From an uncultured Oscillospiraceae bacterium (GTDB lineage Bacteria; Bacillota; Clostridia; Oscillospirales; Oscillospiraceae): a stretch of DNA of 9,918 nucleotides. The notes beneath the pieces are model-generated. The model searched no databases. It had not been told where the DNA came from and saw only the letters and a program-made list of their open reading frames with translations. The stretch covers positions 1 through 9,918 of the forward strand of contig CAJUQS010000057.1 in assembly GCA_910588365.1 (NCBI GenBank). Direction: 5' to 3'. The translations under genes and the position numbers were made by a program. Below are positions 1 to 6,064 of the stretch, piece by piece; the stretch's first letter is position 1; each line of letters begins with the position of its first letter.

Positions 1-859
1 GCGCCCGGCCTACGCCATTGAGTACGACTGCGTGGACCCCCTGGAGCTCAAGCCCACCCTGGAGTGCAAGAAGGTCCCCGGGCTCTACGGCGCCGGCCAG
101 TTCTGCGGCTCCTCCGGCTACGAGGAGGCGGCGGTCCAGGGCTTCGCCGCCGGGGTGAACGCGGCCCTGAAGCTCCAGGGCCGGGAGCCGCTGATCCTGT
201 CCCGGGGGGAGAGCTATATCGGCACACTCATTGACGATCTGGTCACCAAGGGCACCAACGAGCCCTACCGGATGATGACCAGCCGCAGCGAGTACCGCCT
301 GCTCCTGCGCCAGGACAACGCCGACCAGCGCCTGTGCGCCATCGGACACAGGATCGGGCTGGTTCCGGCGGAGCGGCTGGCCCGGGTGGAGGCCAAGTAC
401 GAGGCCGTCCGTCGGGAGGTGCGGCGGCTGGCCGCCCGGGGCGTGCCGCCGTCGGAGGAGCTGAACGCCTTCCTCACCGGGCGGGGCACTGCCCCTGTGA
501 CCGACGGCGCGCCCCTCATCGCCCTGCTGCGCCGCCCCCAGGTGCGATACGCCGATCTGCGCCGGTTTGACCCGGAGGGGCCGGATCTGCCGGAGGAGGT
601 GGCCGAGCAGGTGGAGATCTCGGTGAAGTACGAGGGATATATCCAGCGCCAGCTCCAGGAGGTGGAGGAGCTCCACCGGATGGAGAGCCGCGCCCTGCCG
701 GCCGGCGCGGACTATTCGTCCATTCAGGGCCTGCGCCTGGAGGCCCGGGAGAAGCTGGCCGCGGTCCGCCCCCTGAACCTGGGCCAGGCCGGGCGCATCT
801 CCGGCGTGTCCCCGGCGGACGTGGCCGCGCTGATGATCTGGCTGGAGCATGGACAATAG
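1..859 (+). CDS. mnmG: MnmG (GidA) tRNA uridine-5-carboxymethylaminomethyl modification enzyme, C-terminal part (5' truncated by window)
   Basis: The reading frame is open from base 2 (codons for RPAYAIEYDC) to a TAG at 857-859, so the gene starts outside the window and only about 285 C-terminal residues are seen. Family hallmarks are clear: the RPxYAIEYD segment, GLYGAGQFCGSSGYEEAAVQG (the FAD-domain GQ.NG..GYEEAA motif), then TSRSEYRLLLRQDNAD, and a C-terminal helical domain ending ISGVSPADVAALMIWLE. MnmG is a cytosolic FAD enzyme. With the GTPase MnmE it installs the carboxymethylaminomethyl or aminomethyl group on U34 of certain tRNAs. The C-terminal helices bind MnmE and tRNA. The apparent GTG at 32 is an internal valine codon, not the start. 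Downstream there is no rsmG, the usual neighbour. A palindromic repeat begins 6 bases after the stop. Confidence 0.97.
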   Translation, partial: RPAYAIEYDCVDPLELKPTLECKKVPGLYGAGQFCGSSGYEEAAVQGFAAGVNAALKLQGREPLILSRGESYIGTLIDDLVTKGTNEPYRMMTSRSEYRLLLRQDNADQRLCAIGHRIGLVPAERLARVEAKYEAVRREVRRLAARGVPPSEELNAFLTGRGTAPVTDGAPLIALLRRPQVRYADLRRFDPEGPDLPEEVAEQVEISVKYEGYIQRQLQEVEELHRMESRALPAGADYSSIQGLRLEAREKLAAVRPLNLGQAGRISGVSPADVAALMIWLEHGQ

Positions 860-865
860 GCAGTC

Positions 866-925
866 ATTCTTTTTCTTGAAAGAAAAAGAATCAAAAAGAA
901 CTTTTGGGCGAAACGCTGTTTCGCC
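866..925. repeat. Palindromic interspersed-repeat-like element (two nested perfect hairpins)
   Basis: Two perfect inverted repeats lie back to back between mnmG and the next gene. The first has 12-bp arms ATTCTTTTTCTT (866-877) and AAGAAAAAGAAT (880-891) around GA. The second has 8-bp arms GGCGAAAC (907-914) and GTTTCGCC (918-925) around GCT. The A/T-rich first palindrome is out of character for this GC-rich DNA. I recall elements of this look (TTTTTCTTGAAAGAAAAAG followed by AAAAAGAACTTTT) as dispersed intergenic repeats in gut Clostridia. That is memory, not a search. It may also end mnmG transcription, although no clean T-run follows the stems. Confidence 0.7.
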
Positions 926-941
926 GTTGAAGGGAATTTTT

Positions 942-1217
942 ATGGAGATCATACGCTGGGCGGAGATCGCCGCGCATCTGAAAACGGGGCGCGAGATCGA
1001 GTTTGTCTGCGGCGGGAAGCAGTACTCTATCACCAATGCCCGGGGATTCTGGAACTTTTATGGCGATACGGACGGGGCCCCCTTCATCCGGATATGCGCC
1101 TCCAGGGAGCTGGATCTGCTGGCGGAAAGGGCCGCAGGGATTGCCATCGGAGACAGGTCCCTGCGGGAGATTTTTGATAAGCAATTGTACGATGGGGAGT
1201 CCCTTTGTATTTTGTGA
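942..1217 (+). CDS. Small conserved-looking hypothetical protein, 91 aa
   Basis: I do not recognise a named family. The ATG at 942 is preferred because AAGGGA lies about 6 bases upstream. A longer in-frame start at 849 would overlap the mnmG stop and translate the palindromic repeat. The protein is soluble and mixed alpha/beta, with no signal peptide or membrane segment. It begins MEIIRWAEIAAHLKTGREIEF, followed by a GGKQYSITN stretch, a WNFYGD segment and a C-terminal SLREIFDKQLYDGES. The pattern 'GREIEF..GGKQYSI' resembles short Firmicute hypothetical proteins with a beta-hairpin 'IEFxYxGxxYSI' core, but no function follows from this. Its stop lies 10 bases before the hydrolase start and overlaps that gene's AGGAGG site, so the two are probably co-transcribed. 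Composition matches its neighbours. Confidence 0.75.
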   Translation: MEIIRWAEIAAHLKTGREIEFVCGGKQYSITNARGFWNFYGDTDGAPFIRICASRELDLLAERAAGIAIGDRSLREIFDKQLYDGESLCIL

Positions 1218-1227
1218 GGAGGAGGTT

Positions 1228-1923
1228 ATGTCGGATATCAAGCTGCATTTCACCTGCCGGGGCAGCGGCCCGCCCCTGATCCTCCTCCACGGAAACGGGG
1301 AGGACGGGCGCTATTTTGCCGGACAGCTGGCGTTTTTCTCCAAAACCCGCAGGGTTTACGCCGTTGACTCCCGGGGCCACGGCCAATCCCCCAGGGGGAC
1401 CGCCCCCTTCACCATAGAGCAGTTCGCCCGGGATCTGCTGGATTTCATGGACGAACAGGACATTGCCCGGACGGACCTTCTGGGGTTCAGCGACGGGGGC
1501 AACGTCGCCCTGACCTTTGCCCTGGCCCACCCGGAGCGGGTGAGCCGCCTGGTGCTCAACGGCGCCAACCTGGACCCCTCCGGCGTGAAGCCCTCGGTGC
1601 AGGCTCCCATTGTGCTGGGGTACCGGATCGCCTCCTTCTTCGCCCGCCGGAGCCCAAAGGCCCGGCGGAACGCGGAGCTGCTGGGCCTCATGGTCAACGA
1701 TCCCCACATCCCGCCGGAGGATCTGCGGGGACTGCACGTGCCCACCCTGGTCATCGCGGGAACGCGGGACATGATAAAGGAGGCGCACACCCGGCTGATT
1801 GCGGATTCCCTGCCCGGCGGCCGCCTGGTGCTGGTGGCCGGGGACCATTTCATCGCGGCCAGGGAGCCGGACGCCTTTAACCGGGCTGTGGCGGACTTTC
1901 TCGCTAATACAAGGAGTGATTGA
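1228..1923 (+). CDS. Alpha/beta-fold hydrolase, 231 aa
   Basis: A compact cytosolic alpha/beta hydrolase with no signal peptide. The start at 1228 follows a perfect AGGAGG with 5-base spacing; longer in-frame starts (for example at 1003) would run through the preceding gene. The catalytic set is complete: oxyanion-hole HGNGED at residues 21-26, nucleophile elbow GFSDGG with Ser88, acid Asp181 in AGTRDM, and base His207 in AGDHF. A VDSRGHGQS motif at 46-54 is typical of the family. The cap region between residues about 115 and 165 is short, as in small esterase or 3-oxoadipate enol-lactonase-like members. Substrate cannot be read from sequence. Its stop lies 2 bases before the MurT-like start and its tail carries that gene's AAGGAG site, so it is translated in the same operon as the MurT/GatD-like pair. 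A role on a cell-wall-related amide or ester is only a guess. Confidence 0.93.
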   Translation: MSDIKLHFTCRGSGPPLILLHGNGEDGRYFAGQLAFFSKTRRVYAVDSRGHGQSPRGTAPFTIEQFARDLLDFMDEQDIARTDLLGFSDGGNVALTFALAHPERVSRLVLNGANLDPSGVKPSVQAPIVLGYRIASFFARRSPKARRNAELLGLMVNDPHIPPEDLRGLHVPTLVIAGTRDMIKEAHTRLIADSLPGGRLVLVAGDHFIAAREPDAFNRAVADFLANTRSD

Positions 1924-1925
1924 TT

Positions 1926-3254
1926 ATGAAAATGATACTGGCCATTATCATCTGTAAGCTGCTCCGCTTCGTGGGCAGGCTGGTGGGAAAGGGCAGCTCC
2001 CTGCCGGGCCAATACGCCCTGAAGATCTGTCCCGACGTGCTGGGGCGGGTGAAGCTCCCCCCCACCATCATCGCCGTCACCGGCAGCAACGGCAAGACCT
2101 CCACCGTGGAGATGATCGCCGCCATACTGCGCAAAAGCGGCAGGACGGTGCTCTACAACGCGGAGGGCTCCAACCAGATCGAGGGCGTCGCCACCCTGAT
2201 CCTCTGCGGCAGCACCCTGGGCGGAAAAGTCCGGGGGGACGTGCTGCTGCTGGAGAGCGACGAGCGCTACGCCCGCCGGTCCTTCCGCTTCTTCCGCCCC
2301 ACCCACTTCGTCATCACCAACCTCTACCGGGACCAGCTGACCCGGAACGGCCATCCAGAGTGGGTCTACGACGCCATCAAGCCCGCCATCCACCCGGAGA
2401 CGACCCTGGTGCTCAACGCCGACGATCCCCTGGTCTCCTGCTTCGCCCGGGACCACGAAAAGGTCAGCTGGTTCGGCCTGGACCGCTGCTCCATCAGCAC
2501 CCCGGACCACCACGGCGTCTACCACGACGGCTCCCTCTGCCCGGTGTGCGGCGGCGTCATGGAGTACGCCTTCTACCACTATGAACACATCGGCAGCTAC
2601 CACTGCCCCGGCTGCGGCTACCGCCGCCACGAGACGGACTTCGCCGTGACGGAGCTGGATCTGGAGGCGGGCCGGCTGGTGCTGGACGGGGATACGGAGA
2701 TCCGCCTGGCCTTCCGCAGCATCTACAACGTCTACAACATCCTGGCGGCCTGGTCCGTGTGCTCCCTGACCGGGGTGGACCGGGAGACCATGGCCTCGGT
2801 TATCAACAACTATATTCTGAAAAACGGCCGGATGGTCCGCTTCACCCTGGGCGCGCACCACGGCACCCTGCTGACCAGCAAGCACGAGAACTCCGTAGCC
2901 TACGACACCAACCTGGGGTATATCCGCGCATCCGGGGACGCCTGCACGGTGCTCATCATCGTGGACGCCATCAGCCGCAAGTACTTTACCGGCGAGACCA
3001 GCTGGCTGTGGGATATCGACTTTGACCAGCTCAACTGCGGCCACGTGGAGCGGATCGTCCTGTGCGGGAAGTATGTCAACGATCTGGCTCTCCGCTTCGA
3101 CTGCACCGGCATCCCCCGGGAGAAAATCGTCTGCTATGACTCGGTCCCCCAGGCCGCCCAGGCCCTGAAGGACCAGGGGAGCGAGGAGCTGTACGTGGTC
3201 ACCTGCTTCTCCGACCGGGACAAGCTGCTGGGCCTGGTCCAGAAGGAGCAGTGA
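1926..3254 (+). CDS. MurT-like Mur ligase (DUF1727 C-terminal domain) with Cys4 zinc ribbon, divergent
   Basis: 442 aa from the ATG at 1926, 9 bases after AAGGAG; a TTG at 1920 is too close to that site. Domain order matches MurT: an N-terminal amphipathic/hydrophobic helix, a Mur ligase central domain with P-loop GSNGKT (53-58), NLYRDQL and VLNADDP motifs, an inserted zinc ribbon with Cys205, Cys208, Cys227 and Cys230, then IYNVYN and a DUF1727-type C-terminal domain containing TSWLWDIDFD (about 358-367). Known MurT uses ATP to activate the D-Glu carboxylate of the lipid II stem, and GatD supplies ammonia to form D-isoglutamine. Oddly, the family's KNPxGFN motif is replaced here by SKHENSVAYDTN (318-329), and the C-terminus reads VVTCFSDRDK. 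The GatD-like gene follows 13 bases later. I am sure of the family. The standard amidation reaction is uncertain. Confidence 0.9.
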   Translation: MKMILAIIICKLLRFVGRLVGKGSSLPGQYALKICPDVLGRVKLPPTIIAVTGSNGKTSTVEMIAAILRKSGRTVLYNAEGSNQIEGVATLILCGSTLGGKVRGDVLLLESDERYARRSFRFFRPTHFVITNLYRDQLTRNGHPEWVYDAIKPAIHPETTLVLNADDPLVSCFARDHEKVSWFGLDRCSISTPDHHGVYHDGSLCPVCGGVMEYAFYHYEHIGSYHCPGCGYRRHETDFAVTELDLEAGRLVLDGDTEIRLAFRSIYNVYNILAAWSVCSLTGVDRETMASVINNYILKNGRMVRFTLGAHHGTLLTSKHENSVAYDTNLGYIRASGDACTVLIIVDAISRKYFTGETSWLWDIDFDQLNCGHVERIVLCGKYVNDLALRFDCTGIPREKIVCYDSVPQAAQALKDQGSEELYVVTCFSDRDKLLGLVQKEQ

Positions 3255-3267
3255 GGAGGAAATGACG

Positions 3268-3999
3268 ATGGAACTGACCATTTTACACCTGTATCCCGAT
3301 TTCATGAGCCTGTACGGCGAGTACGCCAACGTGACGGTCCTGCGCCGCCGGCTGGAGGCGCTGGGCGTGGAGGTGACGGTGCGGACCGCCTGCCGGGCGG
3401 ACAGGCCGGACTTTGACGGCGCGGACATGATCTACATGGGCGCGGGCACCGAGCGCAGGCAGAAGCTGGCCATGGAGTGCCTCCTGCCGGTGCGGCAGGA
3501 GCTGAAGGACGCGGCGGACCGGGGGACCCTCATCCTCTTCACCGGCAGCGCCATGGAGGTCCTGGGGGCCTCTGTCACCGACGCCGGTGGCCGGCTCTGG
3601 CAGGGGCTGGCGCTGGCGGACTTCACCAGCGTGGAGTCGGAAACGCGCACGCCGGAGGACGTGGTGGCCCTGCCCACCCTCTGGGACGCCCCCGCCGTGG
3701 GCTTTATGAACAAATGCAGCGTAACCCGCGGCATTGCCGCGCCTCTTTTCAGCAGCCTGCCGCTGGGCTTTGGCAATGAGGCGGAGCACGGGGCGGAGGG
3801 ATATGTGTCCGGAAACATCCTCGCCACCCACCTCACGGGCCCGGTCCTGGTGAAAAACCCGGCCTTCCTCGACTGCCTCACCCGGCGGCTGTTTGAGCGG
3901 AAGGGCTGGGAGCCGCCCGCCGTCCTGCCGGCGCTGCCCCACCAGACGGAGGCCTACGACGTCACCCTCCGGGAGCTCCAGGCCCGCATCGGCGGCTGA
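3268..3999 (+). CDS. GatD-like class I glutamine amidotransferase homologue lacking the catalytic Cys and His
   Basis: 243 aa, the same length as my recollection of Staphylococcus aureus GatD. The ATG at 3268 is chosen because AGGAGG ends 8 bases upstream; the ATG at 3262 is only 2 bases from it. The GatD fold is clear: HLYPDFMSLYGEYANV (7-22), MIYMGAGTERRQ (54-65), a glycine-rich LGFGNEAEHGAEG stretch and GPVLVKNP (191-198). However, the nucleophile motif (ICGGYQxLG in GatD) reads LFTGSAMEVLG (90-100) with no Cys. The GFENHGG motif reads GFMNKCS (145-151). The YLHGP motif reads HLTGP, placing Thr190 where the catalytic His sits. Glutaminase activity should therefore be absent. Conserved structure and coupling to the MurT-like gene suggest a binding or scaffolding role, or an alternative nitrogen or amino-acid donor. 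The last gene of the operon, followed by a strong terminator. Confidence 0.88.
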   Translation: MELTILHLYPDFMSLYGEYANVTVLRRRLEALGVEVTVRTACRADRPDFDGADMIYMGAGTERRQKLAMECLLPVRQELKDAADRGTLILFTGSAMEVLGASVTDAGGRLWQGLALADFTSVESETRTPEDVVALPTLWDAPAVGFMNKCSVTRGIAAPLFSSLPLGFGNEAEHGAEGYVSGNILATHLTGPVLVKNPAFLDCLTRRLFERKGWEPPAVLPALPHQTEAYDVTLRELQARIGG

Positions 4000-4002
4000 A
4001 CA

Positions 4003-4053
4003 GGGCGGAGCCCCGCGCTCTCCGGCGCGGGGCTCCGCCCCCTTGACTTTTTT
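4003..4053 (+). terminator. Strong hairpin terminator of the MurT/GatD-like operon
   Basis: A perfect 16-bp GC-rich stem (4003-4018 with 4025-4040, arms beginning GGGCGGAG and ending CTCCGCCC) with a 6-base loop sits 3 bases after the stop codon. A six-T run is at 4048-4053. The run is offset 7 bases from the stem base, so the terminator is strong in stem but unusual in geometry. Confidence 0.8.
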
Positions 4054-4070
4054 CCCCTGAAAGGTATAAT
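4043..4070 (+). promoter_or_regulatory. Sigma-A-type promoter for the phosphoribosyltransferase gene
   Basis: TTGACT (4043-4048, 5/6 to consensus) and a perfect TATAAT (4065-4070) are separated by 16 bases. The expected start is near 4077, giving a leader of about 60 bases. The -35 begins only 2 bases after the terminator stem, so terminator and promoter interleave. Confidence 0.85.
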
Positions 4071-4092
4071 AAAATGCGTAAAACCCAACGAA

Positions 4093-4112
4093 GGCCCCGC
4101 CTGGCGGCGGCC
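4093..4112 (+). other. GC-rich hairpin in the phosphoribosyltransferase leader
   Basis: GGCC-CCG (4093-4099) can pair with CGG-C-GGCC (4105-4112), with one bulged C and a 5-base loop. It is followed by GATTTTG and then the GAGGAGG ribosome binding site. The T-run is short, so an attenuator role is only possible; it may simply stabilise the 5' end. Confidence 0.3.
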
Positions 4113-4135
4113 GATTTTGAGGAGGCTTACTGATT

Positions 4136-4696
4136 ATGACCTATACCATGAAGGTCGCCGGCCTGGAGCGCGAGCTGCCCCTGTGCAAGGTCAGCGACGA
4201 ACTGTACATCGGCGCGTTCGTCATGTTCGGCGACGCGGAGCTCACCGTGGCCTGTGCCAGGGCCCTGCTGGACGCCGTCCCCGCGGACAGCTATGACTAC
4301 ATGCTCACCGCCGAGGCCAAGTCCATCCCCCTGATCCACGAGATGGCCCGCCAGTCCGGGGCCCAAAAGTACTTCATCGCCCGGAAGGGGTCCAAGGTCT
4401 ACATGCCCGACCCCATCCACGTCTCCGTGCGCTCCATCACCACCCTGCGCCAGCAGGACCTGTTCCTGGGCGCTGACGACTGCGCGCTCATCAAGGGCCG
4501 GCGCATCCTCATCGTGGACGACGTGATCTCCACCGGCGAGAGCCTCCACGCCCTGGAGGAGCTGGTCAAGACCGCCGGCGGCATCGTCACCGGCCGTGCC
4601 GCCGTCCTGGCCGAGGGCGACGCCCTGCCCAGGAAGGATATCACCTATCTGGCGCCCCTGCCCGTGTTCAACCCGGACGGCAGCGTCAAGGCATAG
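4136..4696 (+). CDS. Type I phosphoribosyltransferase family protein (APRT-like), 186 aa
   Basis: A cytosolic PRTase-fold protein. The PRPP-binding signature RILIVDDVISTGES lies at residues 123-136, with the Asp128-Asp129 acidic pair. Upstream, the YDYMLTAEAKSIPLIHEMAR segment and FIARKGSKVYMP (the flexible-loop region) resemble adenine phosphoribosyltransferase-type proteins and other purine PRTases. The family transfers a ribose-5-phosphate from PRPP to a base, or uses the fold as a PRPP sensor. The exact base cannot be assigned. The ATG at 4136 follows GAGGAGG with 10-base spacing; a second Met at codon 5 is a possible alternative. It has its own promoter and terminator, so it is monocistronic. 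Length is typical for the group (170-200 aa). Purine salvage is the likeliest role. Confidence 0.88.
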   Translation: MTYTMKVAGLERELPLCKVSDELYIGAFVMFGDAELTVACARALLDAVPADSYDYMLTAEAKSIPLIHEMARQSGAQKYFIARKGSKVYMPDPIHVSVRSITTLRQQDLFLGADDCALIKGRRILIVDDVISTGESLHALEELVKTAGGIVTGRAAVLAEGDALPRKDITYLAPLPVFNPDGSVKA

Positions 4697-4718
4697 GGCA
4701 GATCATAGAAAAAGCAGC

Positions 4719-4752
4719 AAGGGAGAGGCCCCGTTCCGGGCCTCTCCCTTTT
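4719..4752. terminator. Bidirectional terminator between convergent genes
   Basis: A perfect 11-bp stem, GGGAGAGGCCC (4721-4731) with GGGCCTCTCCC (4738-4748), has a 6-base loop and is flanked by AA/TT pairs that extend it to 13 bp. TTTTCTTCT follows on the + strand. On the - strand the stem is followed by TTGCTGCTTTTTC. It lies between the stop codons of 4136-4696 (+) and 4788-5612 (-). Confidence 0.85.
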
Positions 4753-4787
4753 CTTCTGTCAAAAACGGCGCAGCCGTCCCGCGGCCC

Positions 4788-5612
4788 CTATTTGGGCATT
4801 CCCCGCAGGGGACAGCCGGACAGGGACACCCGCTCCGCCAGGACCGCCAGACCGTTTCCGGCCAGATAGTCCTGGAGGATGGCCAGGGACTGGGTGGACT
4901 CGGGGCCGATGATGATCTCGGCCACCAAATCCTCCAGGGACGCCCCCGCCTGCCGGCACATGGTCCGCAGATCCAGGGGGTAGTACTTTTTGATCCGCTC
5001 CTTGGTCACGTGGTAGCAGGGGCGCACGTCCAGCTCCTCATTGCCAAAGGGGGACACCACCAGGCGCACCTCGTCCTCCGAGGAGAAGGACGGGTGCTTG
5101 AAGGCCACCGAGCAGGCCCAGGCATCCCGCATGGCCAGCTGGATGTCCCGGTCCTCCCCGGACAGGGACGCCTTCCCCCGCACCAGGCCGCAGAAGCGGT
5201 CCACCATGGGGTGGCCGGTCATGTCGTCCTCGTAGAACACCGTATGCAGGGACAGGGGCCCCGCCGCCATCCGCCGCAGCAGCTCCCCCTGGAAGGCGAT
5301 GCACACCCCCCGCCCCTGGTTGCCGTAGCGCTCCCACTGGGCCGCGTCATCCCGGCGAAAGGAGAAGCAGGCGGCAAAGGCGGAGTACTCCTTCTCCAGC
5401 TCCTCCTGAAACAGGGTCTGGACGGCCCGGGCGCGGGCCGTCTCCCCCTCCGCCGCCAGCTGCCGGACAATCGCGCTGGACAGCCGCCCCATAAAGTGGC
5501 GCATCTCCGCCGAGTCGTTCATGCGCAGGACGTTGTTCACCCGCAGCTGGGCGCTGTGGAGAATGCCGTCCAGGGCCTGAAAATCCGTATAGTGATAAAA
5601 AATGCTGTCCAT
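4788..5612 (-). CDS. DUF2971 domain-containing protein, 274 aa
   Basis: The start is the ATG at 5612 (protein MDSIFYHYTDF), 9 bases after AGGAGG. A longer in-frame start at 5735 would translate the promoter. DUF2971 features are present: YHYTDFQALDGIL (6-18), LRVNNVLRMNDSAEM (23-37), a C-FSFRRDD-AAQWERYG block (82-97), GRGVCIAF (101-107, glycine then a beta strand), and a late FSSEDEVRLVV segment. It is cytosolic with no TM segment. The biochemical role of DUF2971 is not established to my knowledge. The H-Y-T near the N-terminus and a late Glu-rich strand loosely recall ADP-ribosyltransferase-type folds, which is my inference. It is monocistronic, with its own promoter and a terminator shared with the convergent PRTase gene. 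Such genes are often patchily distributed, so it may be accessory. Confidence 0.85.
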   Translation of the reverse strand: MDSIFYHYTDFQALDGILHSAQLRVNNVLRMNDSAEMRHFMGRLSSAIVRQLAAEGETARARAVQTLFQEELEKEYSAFAACFSFRRDDAAQWERYGNQGRGVCIAFQGELLRRMAAGPLSLHTVFYEDDMTGHPMVDRFCGLVRGKASLSGEDRDIQLAMRDAWACSVAFKHPSFSSEDEVRLVVSPFGNEELDVRPCYHVTKERIKKYYPLDLRTMCRQAGASLEDLVAEIIIGPESTQSLAILQDYLAGNGLAVLAERVSLSGCPLRGMPK

Positions 5613-5648
5613 GGGCCGCTCCCTCCTCCGCCTCCGGGCTTCTTCCAA

Positions 5649-5677
5649 AGTATAGCAGACTTTTTCCAGCCTTGCAA
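5649..5677 (-). promoter_or_regulatory. Sigma-A-type promoter of the DUF2971 gene
   Basis: On the - strand, TTGCAA (5677-5672) and TATACT (5654-5649) are separated by exactly 17 bases. The start would be near 5643, giving a leader of about 30 bases with AGGAGG before the ATG at 5612. Confidence 0.75.
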
Positions 5678-5850
5678 GACCCCGGCCGCCCGGCGGGATG
5701 GGCGGAAAAGATTGGGAAATGCCGGACAATTGCAAAAACTGTCCTTATGTAAACGAAAGCGTCTCCCGCATTCTGGGGAAAACGGTCCCGCCGGTGCCGG
5801 ATCGGATGGCGGAATCCCGGCAGATCAGGGGAGACAGAGGCGGAAGGGTC

Positions 5851-5880
5851 TGTGGAAAACCCTGTGGAAACTGTGTATAA
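5851..5880 (-). promoter_or_regulatory. Cluster of three DnaA-box-like 9-mers
   Basis: Read on the - strand the order is TTATACACA (5880-5872), GTTTCCACA (5871-5863) and TTTTCCACA (5859-5851). The first and third fit the relaxed DnaA-box consensus TTWTNCACA exactly; the middle one has a single mismatch. All point the same way, spaced 9 and 12 bases start to start. An AT-richer patch follows on the + side. DnaA binding is inferred from consensus only. Confidence 0.45.
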
Positions 5881-6064
5881 CTTGTTGTACTAACGAATTA
5901 TCAGCGAATTTATGTGAACCTGTCGAACAAAAGCGCGTCAGAAAAAAGGACCGAGAACCTGCCGGATTTTCTCCTGATTTCTGTCAATTTAGGAGAATTT
6001 GTCGATGCGCGGAGGGGAGGCCGGCCCACGAAACCCGTCGGATCCGCGGGAGGAGCCGATCCCT

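Noticed and set aside
849..941. N-terminal extension of the 91-aa gene to the ATG at 849
   Set aside because: It would overlap the mnmG stop and translate the palindromic repeat; the ATG at 942 has a better ribosome binding site.
1356..3428. 690-aa open frame on the - strand across the hydrolase, MurT-like and GatD-like genes
   Set aside because: Low-complexity antisense shadow (A/V/G/Q/H-rich) of three well-supported + strand genes in GC-rich DNA; no motif or ribosome binding site.
5739..5756. TTATGTAAAC resembling the XerD half of a dif site
   Set aside because: Only one arm matches; the expected XerC arm and central spacer are absent, and mnmG argues against a terminus location.
5843..6010. 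Calling this the chromosome's main oriC
   Set aside because: Three boxes are suggestive, but dnaA/dnaN and rpmH are absent and gene orientation on both sides is head-on to such an origin.
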